64,000 bases of DNA from Isoetes taiwanensis. Its lineage: Eukaryota > Streptophyta > Lycopodiopsida > Isoetales > Isoetaceae. The notes beneath the pieces are model-generated. The model searched no databases. It was not told where the DNA came from and saw nothing but the letters and a program-made list of their open reading frames with translations. A program made the translations under genes and the position numbers. Shown piece after piece: positions 24,535 to 34,969 of the stretch. The DNA is taken from positions 1,617,501 to 1,681,500 of the forward strand of contig JAJEKV010000091.1 of assembly GCA_021234155.1 (NCBI GenBank). Reading direction: 5' to 3'. Positions within the stretch are counted from its first letter, which is position 1, and each line of letters starts with the position of its first letter.

Positions 24535-24835
24535 TATAGTATTTTGCAAATCTTGTTATACACTATAACAAATTCTATACATCCATATCCCACAAACGAG
24601 GAACTTTGTGTACGGTATAGATTAAGGAATAAGGGGTGAATATGCCTATCCAACAGCTCTTGCTGCCCTACGACACCCCCCGTGTGAATATGCACCCAAA
24701 CAAAAGGGGGTTTAAGGGGGAATTTAATTTTAAACATGTTTAATGTAATGGCTTGTGTTAATTAATGTTAATAGTAGTTATGTTGGTTGTTATATTAGAA
24801 AAAAATTTGGGCCCTTCGGGCCAAAAAAATAACAA
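24535..24835. mobile_element. Fold-back element, copy C (partial)
   Basis: From TATAGTATTTTGCAAATC to CACCCCCCGTGTGAATATGC this is the reverse complement of the left half of copy D (30.3-30.45 kb), followed by the same arm (AAAAGGGGGTTTAAGGGGG, GTTAATTAATGTTAATAG). It ends near an A-tract and GGGCCCTTCGGGCC. Only one arm and the middle are present. Confidence 0.6.
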
Positions 24836-24839
24836 ACAT

Positions 24840-27800
24840 AGATAAACTCTGAGGTAAACAAAAAAATAAAAATCAAAATAAAATGAAAAATCATGTTCAT
24901 AGTGAGAAAGCCATATTCAAATCCCAAAGTACTCTAAAATACTCAAAGCCCAAGATTTATCAAAGAGAATACAAGCTTATTCCAAGCTATGAATTTGGCA
25001 TAATCTAAACATATATAAAGCAGTTGGGTTTTTTGTTTGAACCTAATATTTTTTCGCCAAGAAAATCTGTGAAGGAGACACGTGTAAAACTTCCTTAAAA
25101 AAATAACCAAAAAACAGAGAAATAGGCTAGGGCCATTAATAGTCTATCCGATATAGGCTCACTTGCTGCAGCCATAATCATTGCAACCATCGAATTTGAT
25201 CGCCCGGCGGCTATGTCGTAAGCTATGGCGGCTAAAGTCATTTTGTGGCAAAGATTCAAGCCATAACCCAACCCTTTGCCTTGGATCCCTAATCTCTGCG
25301 GCCCATTTGCACGATGGGTAGCCTTACTCCCCTCGAAAATGCACGTTAAATTGGCCATGTTCGCTCCTTTCGTCATTTGTCGGAATGAGACAAAGATTCT
25401 TCCTTACATTTAGCAGGAGCATTGGTCTTTCAAAGTTTTTGCTTCACAGGCGTCAAATTGATCCTGCGAGAGACTTTGCTTCTTGACAAATGGCGGTTTT
25501 TAGCCCCAAACCGACCTCGCCGGATTGAACCAAACAAAAATTATCTCCAAAGGGGCAAAGCAGGGGATTCAAATTACGGCTTGGGAGTGACTAAATCAAC
25601 TGAACACCTAGCGGGCGCGGATTCTCAACTATTTCGATCTTGGGCTTGCGCTTCTCCTTATAAAATGCGAAAGCTGATTATTCATTTGCAATATAAGTGG
25701 CATCACGGAAATTGCAAGCTGTAAGATCAACTGGATTTGCGGGCGGTATGAGGAAGATCATCTAAAATGCTACAACCCTTAAGCGAGAGGGCCGCAAATA
25801 GCAAAGCATTGAAAAACAAACTGGGCGTCTGAGACATTCGACGCAAAACCTAAACTTGGGCTATTACGGCGACCAGAAATCTTGATCTCAACCGTTTGGG
25901 CAGATTTGCGCTTCGGTTCAAGCTCGCCACTCCTCCATCACCATGAACCTTGGCCGCCTTGGCCACAAAAACATTCGGAATAAAATCTATTATTTCAAAC
26001 TTCTCAAAGATTATTTCCCAAGCATCTCAAAGATGGTAATGAAGGATAAAGAATGTTTGGCGGATCCACCATTTGGAATCAAATTCGGAGGGGAAGCTCA
26101 AAACAATGGCTTAGCTAAGCCAAAGAAGCTGTTAGGAGGAGGAATCCACTCCAAAGCGCTCGGCATACCGTCGGTATAGCATCTCCGCCATACCTGAGAA
26201 TGAAATTGTTGAAACCTAAAAACAATTAACATCAAAGCTTTTGGAAAAGAATAAACAATAAAGACAAAAATAGCAAGTGAGATAATGCCACTTTTCACGA
26301 GGTCACAATAAATTACGGTGACATCCCACATGTAGCATTAAATGTGATTAATGTCGTGGCAAAATATAGGTCATTTAGGCGGCGGCTAAACATAGATTTT
26401 TTCCCACCTATTGCCATGTCACAATGTGGCATTAAATGCAATTAATATTTGCAACTGCCACCTCATCACATATCATTGTTTGCAATTAATATCAGCGATT
26501 TGAGGTGGCATTGTGAGGGACCGTCGGATCTAAAATCTAAAAGCGAAACTTGTGGCATTCAAGAACTTTTCCATGAGCTTATAGAGCGTTTTTCGACGGA
26601 TACATTTGAGACATTGTGAAGGTTTTTGCACGAACCCAATTTGGGTTTTCTTTGGCCCGTGGAACTTGGATGGGATTATTTCTTTTTTGACAATGATGGT
26701 CCACCATAATTGAATCTCGGATCATTTGTCGGTTGCCAAATTTACGTGGGAAATCAATCTCTTAATATTTTTGGTGAGCCTTTCGGGTGTTATAGTGCGG
26801 CACAACTCTAGCATCTTTATGTGTCTTTGGTTTCATTTTCCGTTCTTAATGGCCACGATGTCATCCTAATTCAGCAAGTATAAATGCGGGTTTTGGGCTC
26901 TATGGCGGAAGGTAAAGCCCTTGATTTATACATTCTGAGGCAAAATGGTGGCATATTTTTTGTGTTTTATCTCTTGCTTGAGCCTATTGTGTTAGTTCAT
27001 ATTTTCCATTTTAATATTGTAGGTATTGTGTGTGCATCGGGCGCTTCAAGCATTCTGCGGTATGTAAGAATGTTTGTGTTCGGGGAATCTCATCCATTTC
27101 TGTTTGTTACGGAATTTCTTGCATTTCATGATGTAGAAACCTCAGTTATACATGTTGCATTAAAAGAATTTAGAGCACGGAAAATGGTATAGGAGCTAAT
27201 ACAATCTATCCATTTGATTTAAGTGCTAATACAATCTATGTATTTGATTTATCGAAATACTTTATCCGTGGTTGTCATGATCAAAATATCTTTGAGTTCG
27301 GTGGCGGTACCCGTCTTTAACAACTAGAAGTTTTCACGGGAAGCCTTAATCAAAGGCACGGAAACCTTTGAAATTTTAAAGATCTAAGCGAGTTTCAAAT
27401 ACTAAATCCAAAATTCAATTGTGGGAAGCTCCGGCCTTGATGTGCGGGCACCGAACACAAGGCAACAAAATGCGGTTCAAATTTTGCATGTTCTAGCATG
27501 TATAGACGAGTTGGGGAAGAGAAACGTTCGCGGCGGCGCTGGTAGCCCTGCGTAAAATTCTTGTACTAGTAATAGTACTCATTGATGCGACACTGCATTA
27601 AGTCATTTTTATAATGTGCTAATCACTTCTGCTTCCTACACAGGCAAAGATACATTGATGTACATTTGTTATCGTCGAACAAGATTTGCATACATCATAG
27701 TTGATTGTAAGGGCATGAGAAACCTAACTTGGGCATTTCTGTAAGCCTACACTATTACCTGTTGTTACTGTTCCAATAGCTAGAAGTACCAACAATTGCC

Positions 27801-28000
27801 ATTTCTCATGTTAGAGAACTAAGAATTGCTTGAATTCTAAAAGGAAGGAACCGGATCTGCGGATATCATTCCTAGTATCGTGAAATATGCAAGCTTCAAA
27901 TTTTGATACATATCGATCTTGCAAACCATGCTTAACCAAAAATCCATAGATGTACATTTGTTAGCATCCATATGGTACAACATGAAATAAGATATGATGG
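24840..28000. other. No supported gene
   Basis: Open frames at 25.1-25.7 kb (both strands) and 26.9-27.2 kb exceed 90 codons but show no family motif and no splice context. The stretch 26.3-26.55 kb repeats words such as GTGGCATTAAATG(C/T)(A/G)ATTAAT several times, suggesting old repeat DNA. Confidence 0.4.
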
Positions 28001-28063
28001 GCTTGGAAGAGGTATTTAGTAATTGATGAAAAGGTTATGCTTAATCACAGTAAATGAAAAAGC

Positions 28064-28330
28064 CAGCAAGATCTGAAGACATCATTGCTCATTGTAACGA
28101 CTAACTCAACCATTTCTGTAAGCCTGCCATCTTTCTTATACATAAATGACAAGCTTGAAACCCCATGGTATTACCTGTTGCAATAGGTAACACTGCCATT
28201 TCAGTAGCAGCAAGATCTGAAGACATCATTGCTCCTTCTAACGACTAACTCAACCATTTCTGTAAGTTTGCCATCTTTCTTATACATAAATGACAAGCTT
28301 GAAACCCCATGGTATTACCTGTTGCAATAG
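28064..28330. repeat. 123-bp near-tandem duplication
   Basis: CAGCAAGATCTGAAGACATC through TACCTGTTGCAATAG occurs at 28064-28186 and 28208-28330 with very few differences (GCTCATTG versus GCTCCTTC; GTAAGCCTG versus GTAAGTTTG). A more diverged relative of its end (ACCTGTTG...AATAGCTAGAAGT) is at 27.76 kb. No coding role is seen. Confidence 0.85.
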
Positions 28331-28609
28331 CTAGAAGTGCCAACAACGCCATTTTTATTGCTCATGTTAGGGAAGCAATTTTGCGTCAATTCGAGAAAGA
28401 GGAAAAAGATATGCAGCATCATTGCGAGTACACAGAAACATGTCCAGCTTTCAAATCTTAATAAAAATATGATGCTCCAAACCAAGCTCAGCCTTTTTTG
28501 CAAGTCTGCCATTTCATTCTTACACAAATGACCCTGTCAAAGAAATCCTTATGGGAAGGAAATGTGGAACTACATAAAATAGAAATCACACAAAGGCAGA
28601 TTGTAACTT

Positions 28610-28850
28610 ACCTGGCATTTAAAAACTGCATTTCTAACTTGCTTAATCTGCCACTCTTAAATTCTGGCACTTTTAAATTTTGCAAATCAAGCTCAAGAAT
28701 TACCTTCTGCTCTGATCCAACAGCAATAACAAAATCTGCTCTATTTTTTTTTCAGATCTTTCAAATCGGTTAAAGCCTCCTGCAATAAGATTTGCCATAA
28801 TCTTGAAGGGAACTCTTCTCCTCAGTACAATTTCGTAGCCCTCTTCAGTC
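28610..28850 (-). CDS. Exon-like coding segment of unknown gene
   Basis: The minus strand is open as KTEEGYEIVLRRRVPFKIMA then NLIAGGFNRFE. After an A9 run, one frame over, come ADFVIAVGSEQKVILELDLQ and SKLEMQFLNAR, ending at a strong donor (CAG|GTAAGT) near 28610. The A9 run may be a slippage frameshift, or an intron/exon border may lie there. I do not recognise the protein. It lies downstream of the J-domain remnant on the same strand but shows no link to that family. Confidence 0.35.
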
Positions 28851-28918
28851 TTCTGCAACTAAGCAAAGCAATACAAAGCAACACACCTAGGTGCCATCTC
28901 AATATCTAGCATAATACG

Positions 28919-29036
28919 CTTCAAAATGAATAAAGGGGTTCGAAGCAGCAAGCCGTTGAATGACATAATCCCTTAAGCTTCAAAATGAATAAAGGGGTTT
29001 GAAGCAGCAAGCCGTTGAATGACATAATCCTTAAGC
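28919..29036. repeat. 59-bp tandem duplication
   Basis: CTTCAAAATGAATAAAGGGG to ATAATCC(C)TTAAG is repeated with a period of 59 bases (one C/T change and one inserted base). On the minus strand one copy encodes KDYVIQRLAASNPFIHFEA, so it may have arisen within an exon. Confidence 0.85.
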
Positions 29037-29137
29037 TGCTTTTTGCACAATTGAAGTTTGTTTTCGCAGTCCATCTGGAAGAAACCGATTCCTTCTGTAG
29101 CCGTTCCTTGCCTTAATCCGATGGGGCTCCTGAAAAC

Positions 29138-29772
29138 CTAGGGTTCCATAACAACATCGTGAATGGTGGCTTCTGAATCAGCCCACTAGGCCACAGCTCT
29201 TGCTCTTCCATGTCTGTTCTCAATAGCAAATGTATTAGATGCAATTAGGGCACACTACAAGCATCCAACGCAGCGGTTTTCATCTACAAAGATGGCCTTT
29301 TCTTCATTTTTAGGTCCAAACCAGGTTGAATATAAAGGCTCCCCTGTATATCCCTCACATTCGTCCCATTCTGCTCTCTCCTACACCACCGTAACAATAT
29401 GACAAATTTTAGCAAACCATTACGAATTATGCTTCCTAGACATAAAAATACCGCATCATATATTGATCTTGAAGCAGCGTTGATGAGAATTGAATAAGCT
29501 TCATTCAACAAAATAGCCATATCATGACCTGCTTGTCTGGCTATATCAGGATGGCACTTTTTTTGAAGCCATCTATACGCCCTTTTAATTTCTTGCTCAG
29601 AAGCATCACTCTCAACTCCAAGAAGATGATACAAATCATGCCCATAAGAATATTTCTTCCCGGCCAAAGCCCGACAGACAAATTTTTCCCTCACAGCTAC
29701 AAACCCTTGGCCATGTCTGTGTGTAGAATGCCAAAAATTCGAGCTCAAATGAGGAAGAGAAGATCGTTGCAT
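29138..29772 (-). pseudogene. Plastid J-domain + ferredoxin-domain protein (DJC76/77/82-like), with in-frame TAGs
   Basis: Exon 1 (29452-29772, 107 codons) has a basic, serine-rich N-terminus fitting a transit peptide, then a J-domain: DLYHLLGVESDASEQEIKRA, the HPD motif in KKCHPDIA, and HDMAILLNEAYSIL. A 71-base GT-AG intron follows. Exon 2 (from 29380) continues in phase with GYTGEPLYSTWFGPKNEEKA, FVDENRCVGCL and, after TAG at 29255-29257, CALIASNTFAIE and RARAVA, then TAG at 29186-29188 and WADSEA. CxxC..C is the start of a 4Fe-4S ferredoxin-like domain. Relatives have Lys/Gln at the first stop and Gln at the second. A third TAG at 29138-29140 ends the match, and the final CPV part is missing. 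Family knowledge: chloroplast J-proteins that recruit Hsp70. Most likely a recent pseudogene. Confidence 0.8.
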
Positions 29773-29939
29773 GTCCCCCTTGGTTTTTTTTTTTGCTTTT
29801 TCTAATATTCTTTAAAATCAATGGCTAACAAATGGGTGCACTCTAGAAATACCGTTTAGTACGTCCACATGAATACGCTCGTAAAATCATATGAAAACCA
29901 TGCCAAAAAGCGTATAAAATCACAAAAAAAACCCCTGTT

Positions 29940-30745
29940 ATAATGCACAACCATTGACATAACAACCAACACATAACAACCATTGGCATAATAACCAACA
30001 CATAACAACCATTGACATTAACAACCAACACATAACTACCATTGACATTAATTAACACAACCATTGGGTCCAACACATTTAAATTAAAATCCCCATTAAA
30101 CCCCCTTTGGTCAACCAACACATAACTACCATTGACATTAATTAACACAACCATTGGGTCCAACACATTTAAATTAAAATCCCCATTAAACCCCCTTTGG
30201 TCAACCAACACATAACTACCATTGACATTAATTAACACAACCATTGGGTCCAACACATTTAAATTAAAATCCCCCTTAAACCCCCTTTGGTTTGGGTGCA
30301 TATTCACACGGGGGGTGACTCCGGGCAACGAGAGCTGTTGGATAGGCATATTCACCCCTTATTCCTTAATCTACACCGTACGTAAAGTTCCTCGTTTGTG
30401 TGGTATCCAAGTACAAAATTTGCTATACTGTATAACAAGATTCGCAAAATACTATAGGATTTCAAGCGGAATACTATACGGTGTTGATTTCATACGTGCA
30501 AAATACAATTATGAGGGCTCTCGCTGCCCTACGTCACCCCCGTGTGAATATGCACCCAAACCAAAGGGGGATTTTAATTTAAATGCGTTGGACCCAATGG
30601 TTGTGTTAATTAATGTCAATGGTAGTTATGTGTTGGTTGTTAATGTCAATGGTTGTTATGTGTTGGTTGTTATGTGTTGGGGAATTTAATTCTTATATGT
30701 TGGATGTTAATGGTTTGCGTTGCAAAAAAAAAATTTTGGCCCCTT
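29940..30745. mobile_element. Fold-back element copy D with 90-bp repeats expanded in the left arm
   Basis: The left arm holds three copies of a 90-bp unit (30021-30110 approximate, 30111-30200, 30201-30290), preceded by a looser array of about 30 bp (CATAACAACCATTGACATTA...). The unit's last copy runs into GGTTTGGGTGCATATTCACA. The right arm (30540-30680) is the reverse complement of one unit plus two short units. The middle (30.36-30.51 kb) is unique. The minus-strand ORF with 30-residue repeats (GDFNLNVLDPMVVLINVNGS) only reflects the 90-bp period and is not a gene. An A-tract and GGCCCCTTCGGGGCC follow at 30725-30750. Confidence 0.75.
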
Positions 30746-31242
30746 CGGGGCCTTAGGGACGTCACCACCCCCTCCCACCCCCCCGGGTGTGACAAAAATT
30801 TTAGAATTCAAACCAGAAAAAAACTAGAATTCATTTGAGGCTTTCATCACCTGTAGCTTTTGAATTTGATCACAATAAAATAAATAGAACATAAGTAAAA
30901 GTTACCATAAAGATAGAGCAGATTGATCCCATTATTCTGAAAGTCATAAAGTTTGCAACACCCATACACAAACATTTTTCAACTAGAATTTAACAGCAGC
31001 CTTTGGCCTCCATGGATTCTTGTGGTGAGAAACCAAAGTGGGAAACTTTTCTGCTTGTTAGCACAAGGATCTAGAAGCCTTGGAATTTGCTTAATAACTG
31101 CCTCAAAATCTAAAAATACATGGTAATTTTTTGCATTCGGAATGAGCCATAAAACAATATCCAATAGCGCGATCCTGTATTAATCAGCTGGTAGGATGTG
31201 AAAGCCTACCAAACCCGGCCGAAAAATTGTTGTTTTAGCATA

Positions 31243-31560
31243 GATAACTTAACCAAACATATCTATATCTATCAAAAAGATCTCGGAGAGAGCTTTCCAA
31301 CGCAATAAAAATCATCTCAAACAGAGCTATGGATTAAAAGTTATGATAAGAAATGTGTTGCCGGCGGGGAAACTGCACTACATGCGCCCTTCAAGCCCTT
31401 CATGTGCCCATTATGCACCACACACACAAAAAGAGGGCTTTTGTTGTGAGCCATTGGTTGTTGACCATTATGCACCACACGCACAAAAACACAAAGCGTA
31501 CAAAAACACAAAGAAAACCCCCTGTTATTATGCTACATATTTCAACCCTGTTTTAACCTT
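31243..31560 (+). repeat. Solitary copy of the 61-kb repeat unit, with HAYAPH-type short repeats
   Basis: TCTCGGAGAGAGCTTTCCAA and the following CGCAATAAAAATCATCTCAA correspond to the unit repeated at 61.4-62.0 kb. It is followed by two copies of ATTATGCACCACAC(A/G)CACAAAAA. The open frame at 31343-31615 has no recognisable domain. Confidence 0.5.
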
Positions 31561-32006
31561 AGAAATTTTGATTAAGGACTTTGAATTTTGTAAACATAAC
31601 CGAAAAACTTGCTAGCTATTTTGGCAAATTTGGCATTGACAGTTTTTGTCATTTGAATCTAGCTATTTGTATGTCACTTTAGATCTGTATTTTCTTAAGG
31701 GAAAAGCTCATGATTGTTAAGGATTGCTCTTCTCATGATTGTTGTTGAGGATTGCTGTTCAAGAATGTGCTCACTATTGATATGCTGGCAATGCCGAGCA
31801 ACTTTTCTAGTACATTAATAATTCATATCCAAATTTGGCCCCCCCAACCTAGGTGTAAAGCATCTATATGGATCAAAATGTTGCTACATCCTTAGCCCTT
31901 GGCTCAAACTTGTCTTCAAACATTTTAAAATTGACTATAATGCCTTGTTGCAATTTTACACACCATGAGGGTATGAATTTGTCCTTTATGTTACTCAACT
32001 AATATT

Positions 32007-32115
32007 AGGTCAACTCTCGGCAAGTTCCTTTATTCAAGACATGCCAATCTAAAACACTAGAGGTCAACTCTAGCCAAGTTCCTTTATTCAAGACATTCCA
32101 ATCTGAAACATTAGT
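32007..32115. repeat. 54-bp tandem duplication
   Basis: AGGTCAACTCTCGGCAAGTT through TAAAACACTAG is followed by a second copy with few changes (TAGCCAAGTT; TCTGAAACATTAG). Confidence 0.8.
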
Positions 32116-32287
32116 CCAGCCATGTGTTCTGCTTGTGCACAATTGACATGCACAACGTCTACTACTTAAAGAAGCATACATGGGATGGCAACGCCCATGC
32201 ACTTGACATAACTTACATGTCTTAGCTGCCAACTTGACGACGAATATTGCTGAATGCCTTCTCTTTTTTTTTTATATATATTATATA

Positions 32288-33987
32288 GGGGAGGGTCGCC
32301 ATTCGCGGCACGCCCATGGCGACCATGATTTTTGATTTCGTGGCGCGCCGTGATTAATTCGCTAAGGGTTTCTTAGGGTTTCTATTACGATTTTGGTGAA
32401 AGCCCCGATCGCGGCTCTGTGGCGACCGAGAGAGGGCTCGGTTTCATAGCTTGTGCCATAGCCGAGAGAGGGCTTGCGTATGCCATACTCACATCCGCTT
32501 TCGTCTTAGCAACCATGGGTGGGTGGTTTGTTTCTTAGTTTGTTTTGATCGTCGGTTTTGCCACAACTTAGAAGCCGTTTTAGTTTAAGAAATTGGCAGG
32601 GAATCTGCCAAGGAATAATTTCGGAAGGCAAAATGGAGCTAAACAGCAAGACAAAAATCAGGTAACCGAAACTTCTTCTCCTTAATGTTTTTCATTCTGT
32701 GGAGAACATGAAGTTCTTGAAAACCAACGGTGATGTGCTACTGCGGATATGGTGAGATCGTACTAGTGGTGTATGACCATAAACAAGGATTTTGTATGAG
32801 GCAAATAGTTGTGTGATGGTTTACTTTCAGTTCTAAATCTGTTATAATTGTATAAAGGAAATGATTTCCGGAAATGTTAATTGGAATACCTTTTGATCAT
32901 ATTGTGCTGACTATTAAATTTTTGAAAACAAAGGAAATATTTTTTATTGGCATTTGGTTTTAACTTAAGCTTCATTAATTAGCTATTGGATATAAATAAT
33001 GTTGATGGATATGGCCTGGGATAAAAACCAGGGTGGATATAGCTGAATATTTTTACCTTGAATTAAATCTGCTTTTGTAATAATACAAAGTATGATTATA
33101 ATCTGGGTAAAAATGTATCGAAGAAGAAATTGGTGTGGGTATGTGTTGAATATGATCATATAAGAATCGGTTTTGTCTCAAATTTGTGTAATGAAAAGCT
33201 ATTGATTCTTTTTGTAGGTGACCCTTCTGCACTAGGAGCAGGGGGATTTACCTTCGGATGTTAACATACTAGATACCATACAAGGAGCGGGAGTATTTTT
33301 TCTTGAGATATTACACAGGGGGCGGTGAGCACCATAGATTATCCAGTCACAAGATCACCATAGATTACAGTGAGCAGTGAGCACAAGGCAAAGGTTATTC
33401 AGTTGTTTCTAGAAGGAAAGGAGATTTAGCTAGAAGTCAAGCTGGATCTTAGCTGATTGCAGCAGCATATGCCTTCTAAGTGTGCTTCACTTTGAATTTA
33501 TTTTCTAAGCTACTTGAGGGTTATCCGAAATTTGTCTATATCAATGGAAATTGTAATCTTCATTTTTGAGAAGGTTTGCTATTTAAGTTCAGACCAATTC
33601 AGATAAAGTCAAGCATATTCATGGCTTTCAAAGGTTGCTCTTTAAGTTTTAAGACTGTTCTTGTTAAAATTGATTGTATTTTGACATAAATCTGAAGTCT
33701 GTTCCCAATAAAATATATTTGTTCTTCAAGTATTTGCATATCCAGCCTTCAGTGGGCACCCTAGTAGCCTATGGGGCTGCCATCTCAGCCTTGGTGGTAC
33801 CAATACCCCTACCACTTTGGTACCTCATAAGTTGAGGTGGTGTTGTCAAGTTGAAATGTGGCAGGGTTTGCTGCGTAGGCCATCTCGTTGGGCCTATGGC
33901 CTGAGCATGCAAATTTTTTTTTTAGCTTCTACGTGACTGCTGTCATGATTTTGCGCTAAAGTGCGCAGCCGATGGACACCCTCCCCT
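32288..33987. mobile_element. 1.7-kb terminal-inverted-repeat element, non-autonomous
   Basis: The left end GGGGAGGGTCGCCATTCGCG and the reverse complement of the right end, GGGGAGGGTGTCCATCGGCT, match imperfectly over about 20 bases. Both ends abut TATATA (32282-32287 and 33988-33993), a possible target-site duplication, though the flanks are AT-rich. The interior has no transposase. It has transcript-like signals on the plus strand: a donor (CAG|GTAACC) near 32660, an acceptor (TTTTTGTAG) near 33218, and AATAAAATATA near 33710. Superfamily is uncertain; GGG-starting ends beside T/A targets are seen in Harbinger-type elements. Confidence 0.6.
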
Positions 33988-34969
33988 ATATAAAATTTGA
34001 GTCTGAGACAACCATGGTATTTAGTCCAACGTATGCTTCTAGTGTGCTTTTTATATTAAACTAGGGAGGAAAAGTTCATATTAAGCACATGCAAGTAACT
34101 TACACAAAGTGGTACTTAAGGTAGCTGATTGGATTATGAAATATAAAATAGGGAAGAGGAAGAATTCATATTAAGCACATGCAAGTAACTTACACAAATC
34201 GGTGGTGAAATCCAACCACCAAAACTTAAGAGTCATAGAATTAATAATACTTGATGTGAATGTACATATGAATTTGTGGTGTCTAGCCTTAAAAGGAATC
34301 TATGAGGAAGGGGAAATTGGGAGGCCAACATAAAGAATCTTTTCTGCAATGGAGAGCCAAAAACAACTGATATACCTCGGAGATCTACTATGCAACTATA
34401 CAAAAAATAACTGACTCACCCAGGTCGAGTCAACCATTTCAACATCAAAAGTTCTCATACCTAAGAATAAGGGGACAGCAGGCCACCTTCACATGTTATC
34501 TTCTGTAATACACAGGGATATTGAGGATCTACCAACTATTTTCCTTGCAAGCTCCTAGCTTCTTTGCAATATACCTATTTATCAAGGTAACTATCTTTAG
34601 ACTTCCACCAGGAGCAAATCATTTGTATGAAGTGCTCGGCCTCACATGGTTGGCTCCTGGGATATGTGGGTGTCTAAAGATCACATTCTGTATATGACTT
34701 ACCAAGTAGTGATTATTGTAGCGGTATATAGCCCATTGAGATCATCTACACGTGAAGTTGCTCTTATTCAAACCTTGTTGCAGTCCCCTAAGAACTGCCA
34801 CACCTTGTAAAATACCAGTCATCTCATGCTTTAACTACTGTATGCTGCAGCTGCTTTGGTTGTTTCTGGAACAAAAATATCAAACTCATAAACTAGAGAT
34901 TATGACACACATGATACCCCATTCAGTCTCTGCAAGGGATGTTCAACAAACAAGTTTACAACTGGGAAC

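Noticed and set aside
29186-29257. UAG reassigned to glutamine across the genome
   Set aside because: The intact 11-exon gene and the NYN exon use normal Gln codons, so a pseudogene is far more likely; kept only as a question in the findings.
29843-30355. 170-codon minus-strand ORF with 30-residue repeats
   Set aside because: The repeats follow exactly from the 90-bp DNA repeats of the fold-back arm, and the other strand is also open. No independent coding evidence.
30725-30755. Helitron 3' end (hairpin then CTTAG)
   Set aside because: The spacing between hairpin and CTRR-like bases is too short, there is no TC start, and no Rep/helicase is present in the window.
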